From positions 3,472,001 to 3,536,000 of the forward strand of contig NZ_CP108414.1 in the NCBI RefSeq assembly GCF_035978755.1: 64,000 bases of DNA. Direction: 5' to 3'. The translations under genes were made by a program, and so were the position numbers. Below, piece after piece: positions 35,035 through 42,573 of the stretch; position 1 is the first letter of the stretch, and each line of letters starts with the position of its first letter. The notes beneath the pieces were generated by a model, which worked only from the letters and a program-made list of their open reading frames with translations, had not been told where the DNA came from and did no database searches. This DNA is from Streptomyces sp. NBC_01298 (GTDB lineage Bacteria; Actinomycetota; Actinomycetes; Streptomycetales; Streptomycetaceae).

Positions 35035-35146
35035 CGGCTCCGGCATGGCGACACCCTGCCCTGCCCGGCAGGGGCACCGCATGCGGTTAACGTCGGGGAC
35101 ACGAGCCCGCGTCTGGGTGTTCACCCCGGTTTGCAAGGATTTCCGC

Positions 35147-35917
35147 ATGGCAGCGACGACCGACCCCGCCCAGGCCCGCGCCACGCGGGTCATCGCCCAT
35201 CGCGGGGCCTCCCACGAGTATCCCGAGCACACCATGGCCGCGTACCGGCAGGCCATCGCCGACGGGGCCGACGCGCTCGAATGCGACGTACGGCTCACCG
35301 CCGACCACCGGCTGGTCTGCGTGCACGACCGGCGGGTCGAGCGGACCTCCGACGGGCGCGGGGTCGTCTCCGAGATGACGTACGAGGAGCTGCGCGCCCT
35401 CGACTTCGGCGCGTGGAAGGGGCCCGGCCACGCCGGGGCCGGGGTGCTGCTCTTCGAGGACCTGCTCAAGGAGGCGCTGGCCGCCCCCCACCCCGTCGGG
35501 CTGGCCGTGGAGACCAAGCACCCCACCCGCGCGGGCGGCCGCCTGGAGGCCGAGCTGGTGCGGCTGCTCGGGGAGTACGGGCTCGCCGACGGCGGGGCCG
35601 GCCGCGTCGAGGTGATGAGCTTCTCCCGGTCCGCGCTGACCCGCATGCACCGCCTCGCCCCGGGACTGCCCGCCGTGTACCTGATCGAGCGCGGGATCCG
35701 GCCGCCGCGGCCCCCGTACGCCACGCACGCGGGCCCGGGCATCGAGCTCGTACGGCGGGACCCGGCTCTGGTGGGCCGGCTGAAGGCGAAGGGGCTCCGG
35801 GTGCGCGTGTGGACCGTGGACGAGCCCGAGGACGTGGAGCTCTGCGTCCGCCTGGGCGTGGACACGCTCATCACCAACCGGCCCCGGGACGTGCGCAAAC
35901 TGCTGCTGGACATGTAG
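35147..35917 (+). CDS. glycerophosphodiester phosphodiesterase
   Basis: A 256-residue TIM-barrel GDPD, releasing sn-glycerol 3-phosphate from deacylated phospholipids. Motifs are VIAHRGASHEYPEHT (His18, Arg19), ALECDVRL (Glu45, Asp47), VCVHDRRVERTSDG (His60) and AVETKHP. RVRVWTVDEPEDVELCV and DTLITNRP are near the end. No signal peptide, so probably cytoplasmic. AAGGAT six bases before the ATG fixes the start at 35147. Confidence 0.96.
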   Translation: MAATTDPAQARATRVIAHRGASHEYPEHTMAAYRQAIADGADALECDVRLTADHRLVCVHDRRVERTSDGRGVVSEMTYEELRALDFGAWKGPGHAGAGVLLFEDLLKEALAAPHPVGLAVETKHPTRAGGRLEAELVRLLGEYGLADGGAGRVEVMSFSRSALTRMHRLAPGLPAVYLIERGIRPPRPPYATHAGPGIELVRRDPALVGRLKAKGLRVRVWTVDEPEDVELCVRLGVDTLITNRPRDVRKLLLDM

Positions 35918-35934
35918 GCACCCGGCCGGGGTGC
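35918..35934 (+). terminator. weak hairpin after the GDPD gene
   Basis: GCACCC and GGGTGC pair over a GC-rich five-base loop immediately after the stop codon. Short, with GC-rich surroundings that could form alternative stems. Confidence 0.4.
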
Positions 35935-36007
35935 GCCGACCGGGTGTGGGGGGGGTCGTACGGGGCGTCGGACCCACGGGGGTACGGGTCCGGGCGGCCG
36001 GGGCCGG

Positions 36008-37552
36008 TTACACGAAGCGCTGGCTGGCCGAGCCGTCGCAGGTCTGGAGGCGCAGCGGCTCGTGGGCCGCGGCCACCGTCAGGCACATGCCCGGGGCGGC
36101 GGCGGGCCGGAGGGTGGCTCCGTCACGGACGAACTGCTGGTTGGCGCCGCCGTGGCAGTTCCAGATGATGAGGCCGGTGCCGTTGCCGTAGTTGGCGCCG
36201 GGGGCGTCCAGGCAGCGGTCGTGGGTGAGTTCGACGTGGAGGGACTTCTTCGCGGAGTCGTACCACCAGCCCTGGTTGCGGCCGCCGTGGCAGTCCCAGC
36301 CGAGGACCTTGGTGTTGTTGGCGCTGGAGCCCCCGCTGGAGTCGAGGCAGTTGCCCGTCACCTCGTTCTTCAGCGGCTTGTACAGGTCGTCCCAGGCCCC
36401 GGCCTGCAAGACGGGGGTGCCGGTGCTCGCCGGGTCGGCGCAGGAGGCCTCGCGCAGGCCGGAGGCGTAGAGCTGGGTCAGACAGGACGCGAAGGCGCCG
36501 TGGCCGCGATAGTTGGGGTGGAAGGACTGGCGGGCGGTGTTCTCGTCCCACGGGAAGTGGTCCCCGAGGTCGAGGTAGAGGCCGCGGGCCCAGGTGTCCT
36601 CCATGCAGACCTCATGGCCGTTGAAGAGCCGCGAGTTGTCGAGGTAGGTCGCGCCCGCGGCGAGGGCGGCCGCGCGCATGCCCTTCTCGAAGGTGGGCAC
36701 CGCGTAGTTGCGGCCCCAGGAGGCGTCGGAGTCGTAGCCGGCGCAGCCGCCGGGGAGCTTGCCGGGGAAGTCGGGGTTGTCGTTGAAGTCGGGGCCGATG
36801 GGGCTGGGGTAGCCCATCACGACCAGCTTGTAGTCGGAGTCGGCGTACCCGGCGTCGCGCATGACAGACTTCAGGTCGCCGATCGTCGACTGCACCTTGG
36901 GCTTCAGCCCGTCGACGCGCGCCTGCCAGCCCGGACCGTACTTCGGCTCGCAGGTGCCCTGGCTGAGCACCCAGCGGGTGACGCAGTCGGTCATGACCGG
37001 GCCGAACTGCAGGTCGTCGTTGGCCCCGGCGACCAGCAGCACCATCTTGATCCTGGTGTTGCGGGCCTTGATGGCCAGGCTGTCGCTCTGCACCAGCTCG
37101 TCGGCGTACTGCTTGCTGCCGCCGATCTTGATGTTGCCGGTGTAGCCGCCGGAGCAGGCCGCGTTGAAGGTGTAGTCCGCCGCGATGCCGGTGCGGTGGA
37201 TCGCCGAGTCCGGCGAGCGGTGGCACTGGTTGGACGGGGTGTTGGTCGCGGGGTCGTAGGTGCCGACGCCCTCGCCGGAGATCTCGCTGTCGCCGAGCGA
37301 GATCAGACCGGTCTTGCGGTCGGCGAGGGGGCGGATCGCGGAGTCGCCGTAGATCTTGACGGCCTCGGCGGCCCGGATGGCCTCCAGTTCGGGCGTGAGA
37401 GGGGCCACCACGGCCCCGGCCGACTCCGCGGTGGTCGCCGCGTGGGCCATGGGGGTGATGGCGGTGACGCCCCCGAGGGCGGCCGCCGCCGCCACGACGG
37501 CGGCGAAGGTAGATCTGAGCCTGATCCTTGATTGTGTACGGGCACGTGCCAT
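36008..37552 (-). CDS. secreted SGNH/GDSL hydrolase with ricin-B lectin domain
   Basis: A 514-residue exported enzyme. The signal peptide ends near PMAHAATT. The SGNH hydrolase domain (about 80-365) has Ser89 in LGDSEISGEG (usual GDSxSSGEG form), the GAND block (VAGANDDL) and FHPNYRGH with the catalytic His at about 344. A C-terminal ricin-type beta-trefoil lectin (about 385-514) has NCLDSSGG, LGWDCHGG, RCLDAPG and IIWNCHGGANQ repeats. It likely deacylates or hydrolyses esters on a bound polysaccharide. GGAGG before the ATG at 37552 fixes the start; an open frame reaches 37657. Divergent from fumC with 107 bases between. Confidence 0.93.
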   Translation of the reverse strand: MARARTQSRIRLRSTFAAVVAAAAALGGVTAITPMAHAATTAESAGAVVAPLTPELEAIRAAEAVKIYGDSAIRPLADRKTGLISLGDSEISGEGVGTYDPATNTPSNQCHRSPDSAIHRTGIAADYTFNAACSGGYTGNIKIGGSKQYADELVQSDSLAIKARNTRIKMVLLVAGANDDLQFGPVMTDCVTRWVLSQGTCEPKYGPGWQARVDGLKPKVQSTIGDLKSVMRDAGYADSDYKLVVMGYPSPIGPDFNDNPDFPGKLPGGCAGYDSDASWGRNYAVPTFEKGMRAAALAAGATYLDNSRLFNGHEVCMEDTWARGLYLDLGDHFPWDENTARQSFHPNYRGHGAFASCLTQLYASGLREASCADPASTGTPVLQAGAWDDLYKPLKNEVTGNCLDSSGGSSANNTKVLGWDCHGGRNQGWWYDSAKKSLHVELTHDRCLDAPGANYGNGTGLIIWNCHGGANQQFVRDGATLRPAAAPGMCLTVAAAHEPLRLQTCDGSASQRFV

Positions 37553-37659
37553 GAACGCCTCCCCGATCTCGGTGTTACCCCCGGTATTTACTGGCCGGTA
37601 GGCGAGTTGGGAACAGTCCGAACAAGACAATTGCTCAACTTTTTGAGGAGGCACCACAG

Positions 37660-39075
37660 ATGACCAGTGATCAGCAGAACGGCGGGGCTCCCGAGGAGTA
37701 CCGCACCGAGCACGACTCCATGGGGGACGTACGCGTCCCCGCGCACGCCAAATGGCGAGCTCAGACCCAGCGCGCCGTGGAGAACTTCCCCATCTCCGGA
37801 CAGCGTCTGGAGCGCGCCCACATCGAGGCCCTGGCGCGGATCAAGGCCGCGGCCGCCACCGTCAACGGCCGGCTCGGCGTGATCGACGCGGACATCGCCG
37901 CCGCCATCGTCTCGGCGGCCGACGAGGTCGCCGGGGGCCGCTGGGGCGAGCACTTCCCCGTCGACGTGTTTCAGACGGGTTCCGGCACCTCGTCCAACAT
38001 GAACGCCAACGAGGTGATCGCCACCCTGGCCACCGAGCGCCTGGGCCGTCCGGTCCACCCCAATGACCACGTCAACGCCTCGCAGAGCTCCAACGACGTC
38101 TTCCCCTCCTCCATCCACATCGCCGCCACCGCCGCCGTCACCGGCGAGCTCATCCCCGCCCTGGAGCACCTGGCCGGCGCGATGGAGCGCAAGTCCGCCG
38201 AGTTCGCCGCGGTGGTCAAGGCCGGCCGGACGCACCTGATGGACGCCACCCCGGTGACCCTGGGCCAGGAGTTCGGCGGGTACGCGGTCCAGCTCCGCTA
38301 CGGCGTCGAGCGGCTGCGCGCGGCGCTGCCCCGGCTGGCGGAGCTGCCGCTCGGCGGGACCGCCGTGGGCACCGGGATCAACACCCCGCCCGGGTTCTCG
38401 GCGGCCGTGATCGCCGAGGTGGCGGCGACGACGGGACTGCCACTGACCGAGGCGCGGGACCACTTCGAGGCCCAGGGGGCCCGGGACGCCCTCGTCGAGA
38501 CGTCCGGAATGCTCCGTACGGTCGCCGTCTCGCTCACCAAGATCTGCAACGACCTGCGCTGGATGGCCTCGGGCCCGCGCACCGGATTGGCCGAAATCAA
38601 TCTCCCGGATCTCCAGCCGGGGTCCTCGATCATGCCCGGGAAGGTCAATCCGGTCGTCCCCGAGGCCGCCCTGATGGTGGCCGCCCAGGTGATGGGAAAC
38701 GACGCCGCCGTCGCGGTGGCGGGCGCCGCGGGCAACTTCGAGCTCAACGTGATGCTCCCCGTGATGGCCCGCAACATCCTGGAATCCATCCGGCTGCTCG
38801 GCTCCGTGAGCCGCCTGCTGGCCGACCGCACCGTCGACGGAATCACCGCCAACACGGCCCGGGCCAGGGAGTACGCCGAGTCCTCGCCCTCCGTGGTGAC
38901 CCCGCTGAACCGGTACATCGGCTACGAGGAGGCCGCCAAGGTCGCCAAGAAGTCCCTCGCCGAGCGCAAGACGATCCGGGAGGTGGTCCTGGAGTCGGGC
39001 TACGTGGACCGCGGCGACCTCACCCTGGAGCAGCTCGACGAAGCCCTGGACGTGCTGCGGATGACCCGCCCCTGA
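37660..39075 (+). CDS. fumC: class II fumarate hydratase
   Basis: A 471-residue fumarase of the oxygen-stable, cofactor-free class, in the aspartase/fumarase superfamily. Motifs include [31 protein letters not shown] and the signature [12 protein letters not shown]. The reaction is the same as that of the class I enzyme, without an iron-sulfur cluster. A GAGGAGG site precedes the ATG; CTCAA and TTGAG upstream could form a short hairpin touching the ribosome site. It is a single-gene unit with a terminator behind it. Confidence 0.98.
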   Translation: MTSDQQNGGAPEEYRTEHDSMGDVRVPAHAKWRAQTQRAVENFPISGQRLERAHIEALARIKAAAATVNGRLGVIDADIAAAIVSAADEVAGGRWGEHFPVDVFQTGSGTSSNMNANEVIATLATERLGRPVHPNDHVNASQSSNDVFPSSIHIAATAAVTGELIPALEHLAGAMERKSAEFAAVVKAGRTHLMDATPVTLGQEFGGYAVQLRYGVERLRAALPRLAELPLGGTAVGTGINTPPGFSAAVIAEVAATTGLPLTEARDHFEAQGARDALVETSGMLRTVAVSLTKICNDLRWMASGPRTGLAEINLPDLQPGSSIMPGKVNPVVPEAALMVAAQVMGNDAAVAVAGAAGNFELNVMLPVMARNILESIRLLGSVSRLLADRTVDGITANTARAREYAESSPSVVTPLNRYIGYEEAAKVAKKSLAERKTIREVVLESGYVDRGDLTLEQLDEALDVLRMTRP

Positions 39076-39123
39076 CCCCGGCGCGGCCGCCCCCGCCCCA
39101 GCTCCGCCCGGCCCCGGGGTGTC

Positions 39124-39145
39124 ACCCCCCGCCCCGTCGGGGGGT
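39124..39145 (+). terminator. terminator of fumC
   Basis: ACCCCCCG and CGGGGGGT form an 8-bp stem over a six-base loop, 48 bases after the stop codon. Confidence 0.6.
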
Positions 39146-39229
39146 CTGGATCCGGTCGTTTCCCGCCCTCGGACACCTCGGTGACCTGCAGCGCGGCGAT
39201 CCCCGGGACCCCAGCCCTAAGATCTGCCC

Positions 39230-39973
39230 ATGACAGGTACCGGAGGCCGCGGGGGCGGCAGTGCGCGCGGCTCGGCACGGGGTTCGGCGCGGCGTGCGGA
39301 GCGGGACGGTGCTCAGGACGTCCGCTGGGCGCCCGGGGAGCAGATCCTCTGGCGCTACCGCGATCACGCGCCCGACGCGAAGGGCGCCGTCCACATCTGC
39401 CGGCCCGTGACCGTGGTGACCGACACCGACGAGCTGCTCGCGGTGTGGATGGCCCCCGGGACCGAGTGCGTCAAGCCGGTGCTCGCCGACGGGACCCCGG
39501 TCCACGAGGAGCCGCTCGCCACCCGGTACACCGCGCCGCGGACCACCGTACGGTCGCGCTGGTTCGGGGCGGGCGTGCTGAAGCTGGCCCGGCCCGGGGA
39601 CCCCTGGTCGGTGTGGCTGTTCTGGGACCACGGCTGGGAATTCAAGAGCTGGTACGTGAACCTGGAGGAGCCGCGGGCCCGGTGGTCCGGCGGCATCGAC
39701 TCCGAGGACCACTTCCTGGACATCTCCGTCTACCCTGACCGCACGTGGAAATGGCGGGACGAGGACGAGTTCGCGCAGGCTCAGCGGTCGGGTCTGATGG
39801 ATCCGGAACAGGCCCGGCGCGTCCGCGAGGCCGGACGCGCGGCGGTGGCCGTGATCAGGGCCTGGGGTCCGCCGTTCTCGGAGGGCTGGCAGGATTGGCG
39901 GCCGGACCCGGCCTGGGGCGTACCGGCCCTGCCGGAGGACTGGGACCGCACTCCGGCTCATATGACCTCATGA
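39230..39973 (+). CDS. DUF402 protein (nucleoside di/triphosphatase-like)
   Basis: A 247-residue cytoplasmic protein. A Gly/Ser/Arg-rich head of about 30 residues precedes a DUF402 beta-barrel. Recognisable motifs are SWYVNLEEPRARW, GGIDSEDHFLDISVYPDRTW and KWRDEDEFAQA. Characterised DUF402 members are nucleoside diphosphate/triphosphate or related phosphate hydrolases (such as Ntdp and FomD), depending on divalent metals; the substrate here is unknown. No strong ribosome site is seen before the ATG. Confidence 0.85.
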   Translation: MTGTGGRGGGSARGSARGSARRAERDGAQDVRWAPGEQILWRYRDHAPDAKGAVHICRPVTVVTDTDELLAVWMAPGTECVKPVLADGTPVHEEPLATRYTAPRTTVRSRWFGAGVLKLARPGDPWSVWLFWDHGWEFKSWYVNLEEPRARWSGGIDSEDHFLDISVYPDRTWKWRDEDEFAQAQRSGLMDPEQARRVREAGRAAVAVIRAWGPPFSEGWQDWRPDPAWGVPALPEDWDRTPAHMTS

Positions 39974-40194
39974 GACCCTTGATGCGCCCCCGGGGGGCAA
40001 TCGTAGGATCGTCCCCCGCCGGGGCGTCGGCGGTCAATTGTCGCCAGCAGAAACACATTTGACCTAGGCCGACGCGATGACGAGAGGTAACGAGCGGGAC
40101 GCGGAAACGCGGGGTGATGGTGTCCCCGCCGCTGAGCGGGTATACCGCGACTGACCGAGTTGAGTGCAGCGCACATCGAGCGCAAACGGACGGA

Positions 40195-42483
40195 ATGCCA
40201 CGCGTGACGGAGTACCCCACCTCTCAGGAGGGCCCCCAGCCGGTTGCCTCCGGCGGTCGGACCGACGAGCCCGGCCACGGCACGGAGGAACTGGGCCACG
40301 GCAAGGCCCCGCTTCCGGCGGCCGAGGCCGTGCGCACGCATGCTCAGCCCCAGGCGGCGGACCTGCCCCGCCCCCGCGCCACCGAGGGGGCACCGTCCGC
40401 CTCCGAGGGGGCCGGGGACCCCGGCGACCCCGCCTCCGCGCCCGGCCAGGGCTCCGCCCCCGGCCAGGGCTCCGTGCCCGGCCAGGGCTCGGCTCCCGGC
40501 CAGGGCGCCGCCCGGGTCCGGGCCGGCCGTGACGAGGCCGCCGCCGCGGAGGCCGGCAGCGCGCGCACCCGCGACGGCGAAGCCGCCCGCGAGGCGGCGG
40601 GGCGGCCCGGCGCGACCGGGCAGGCCCCCGCCTTCGGGCAGGCCGCCGCTTCCGGACTGCCCAGCGGCATCGGGTCCGAAGCGACCATCGCGCGGCGGGA
40701 GGGCGACCGGCTGCGGTTCGTCGGAGCCGCCACCCGGCGGATCGCGCGCGGCATCGACCTCGACGAGATCGTGCTCGGCCTGTGCCGGGCCACCGTGCCC
40801 ACCTTCTCCGACGCCATCCTCGTCTACCTGCGCGATCCCCTGCCGGTCGGCGACGAGCGGCCCGTCGGACCGGTCGTTTTAAGGCTCCGCCGAACCGACC
40901 GGCTCCGGCCGATCGACGAGTTCACGGGAGCGGGAGCCGCGGCGGCCGCGGGAGCGGGAGCCGGCCTCGCCGGAGCGATGACCCCCGACGGCGAGCTCGA
41001 CTTCAGCCAGCTGGCCCTGGTCGGCCCGCAGGGTGACCTGCCCGCGGCCGAGCTCTGCGAGATCCGCCCCGGCGGGGCGCTCGCCGAGGTGCTGCGCGGC
41101 GTACGGCCCGTCTTCGGGTCCTCCGCCGCCGCCCGCGCCGCGCTGCCGGAGCTGCTGGGCGCCGACCACCCGGTCCCGCGCGGCCAGCGGGCCATCCTCG
41201 CGCCGCTGCGGGGCCGCCGCCGCGTCATCGGCGCGGCGGTGTTCCTGCGCACCCCGGAGCGCCCGGCCTTCGAGACGAACGACCTGCTCGTCGCCGCGCA
41301 GCTGGCCACGCACACGGCGCTGGGCATCGACAAGGCCGTGCTCTACGGCCGCGAGGCCTACATCGCCGACGAGCTCCAGCGCACGATGCTGCCCGACAGC
41401 CTCCCCCAGCCCACCGGGGTCCGGCTCGCCAGCCGCTACCTGCCCGCCGCCGAGACGGCCCGGGTGGGCGGTGACTGGTACGACGCCATACCCCTGCCCG
41501 GCAGCCGGGTCGCACTCGTCGTCGGCGACGTCATGGGCCACTCCATGACCTCCGCCGCCATCATGGGACAGCTCCGTACGACGGCCCAGACGCTGGCGCA
41601 GCTCGACCTGCCGCCCGCCGAGGTCCTGCACCACCTGGACGAACAGGCCCAGCGCCTGGGCTCCGACCGGATGGCCACGTGCCTCTACGCCGTCTACGAC
41701 CCGGTGTCGCACCGGATCACCATCGCCAACGCCGGCCACCCGCCGCCGGTCCTGCTGCACCTGGGCGGCCGCGCCGAGGTGCTGCGGGTGCCCCCCGGCG
41801 CCCCGATCGGCGTCGGGGGCGTGGACTTCGAGGCGGTGGAGCTGGACGCCCCCGCCGGGGCCACCCTCGTGCTGTACACCGACGGGCTCGTCGAGTCCCG
41901 GCTGCGGGACGTCTGGACCGGCATCGAGCAGCTCCGCGAGCGCCTCGCCACCACCGCGCAGCTGACGGGCCTGGACCACCCGCCGCCGCTGGAGGCCCTG
42001 TGCGACGACATCCTGGACATGCTCGGCCCCGGTGACCGGGACGACGACATCGCGCTGCTCGCGGCCCGGTTCGACGGGATCGCGCCCAGCGACGTGGCGT
42101 ACTGGTTCCTGGACCCGGAGGAGACCGCTCCGGGCCGGGCCCGCCGGTTCGCCCGCCGCGCGCTGGCGCGCTGGGGGCTGGAGGAGCTGGAGGACTCCCT
42201 GGAGCTCCTGGTCAGCGAGGTCGTGACGAATGCCGTGCGGTACGCCGAGCGGCCCGTGACCCTGCGCCTCCTGCGGACGGACGTACTGCGCTGCGAGGTC
42301 GGCGACGACTCCCCGCAGCTGCCGCGCCAGCGCCGGGCCAGGGACGACGACGAGGGCGGCCGCGGCCTGTTCCTGGTCAACCGGATGGCCCGCCGCTGGG
42401 GTGCCACCCGGCTGAGCAGCGGCAAGGTCGTCTGGTTCGAGCTCGCGCTGCCGGCCGCGCCGGGGGCGCCGGAGCGCCACTGA
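40195..42483 (+). CDS. GAF-SpoIIE-HATPase phosphatase/anti-sigma regulator, TTA codon
   Basis: A 762-residue signalling protein. A disordered head (1-165) contains PGQGSA repeats. A GAF sensor (about 170-385) precedes a PP2C/SpoIIE phosphatase domain (about 390-630; VGGDWYDAI, VGDVMGHSM, YTDGLVE, DDDIALL). A C-terminal HATPase_c domain (about 642-760; VSEVVTNAVRYA, GRGLFLVNRM) is of the anti-sigma kinase type. Phosphatase plus kinase-like ATPase in one chain suggests control of an anti-sigma-factor antagonist. Leu229 is a TTA codon (40879-40881), so translation depends on bldA tRNA. The start is ATG 40195 or GTG 40204; neither has a strong ribosome site. The 221 bases upstream hold the promoter, which I cannot place. 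Confidence 0.92.
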   Translation: MPRVTEYPTSQEGPQPVASGGRTDEPGHGTEELGHGKAPLPAAEAVRTHAQPQAADLPRPRATEGAPSASEGAGDPGDPASAPGQGSAPGQGSVPGQGSAPGQGAARVRAGRDEAAAAEAGSARTRDGEAAREAAGRPGATGQAPAFGQAAASGLPSGIGSEATIARREGDRLRFVGAATRRIARGIDLDEIVLGLCRATVPTFSDAILVYLRDPLPVGDERPVGPVVLRLRRTDRLRPIDEFTGAGAAAAAGAGAGLAGAMTPDGELDFSQLALVGPQGDLPAAELCEIRPGGALAEVLRGVRPVFGSSAAARAALPELLGADHPVPRGQRAILAPLRGRRRVIGAAVFLRTPERPAFETNDLLVAAQLATHTALGIDKAVLYGREAYIADELQRTMLPDSLPQPTGVRLASRYLPAAETARVGGDWYDAIPLPGSRVALVVGDVMGHSMTSAAIMGQLRTTAQTLAQLDLPPAEVLHHLDEQAQRLGSDRMATCLYAVYDPVSHRITIANAGHPPPVLLHLGGRAEVLRVPPGAPIGVGGVDFEAVELDAPAGATLVLYTDGLVESRLRDVWTGIEQLRERLATTAQLTGLDHPPPLEALCDDILDMLGPGDRDDDIALLAARFDGIAPSDVAYWFLDPEETAPGRARRFARRALARWGLEELEDSLELLVSEVVTNAVRYAERPVTLRLLRTDVLRCEVGDDSPQLPRQRRARDDDEGGRGLFLVNRMARRWGATRLSSGKVVWFELALPAAPGAPERH
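40441..40509. repeat. 18-bp tandem repeat in the phosphatase gene
   Basis: About four copies of CCCGGCCAGGGCTCCGCC encode the PGQGSA repeats in the disordered head. Copy number can change in frame. Confidence 0.85.
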
Positions 42484-42510
42484 CCGGAGCGCGGTCCGTA
42501 CCCGCGCACG

Positions 42511-42546
42511 CCACTGCCCCGCGGCTTCGCGCCTGCGGGGCAGTGG
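42511..42546. terminator. terminator between convergent phosphatase and PBP genes
   Basis: CCACTGCCCCGC and GCGGGGCAGTGG form a 12-bp stem; further out, GTACCCG/CGGGTAC can lengthen it with small bulges. Confidence 0.85.
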
Positions 42547-42573
42547 TGCGTACGGGTACCGATCGTGCGGTGC

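Noticed and set aside
37625..37650. Riboswitch-like hairpin before fumC
   Set aside because: The CTCAA/TTGAG pairing is just five base pairs and near the ribosome site by chance; not enough to call a regulatory RNA.
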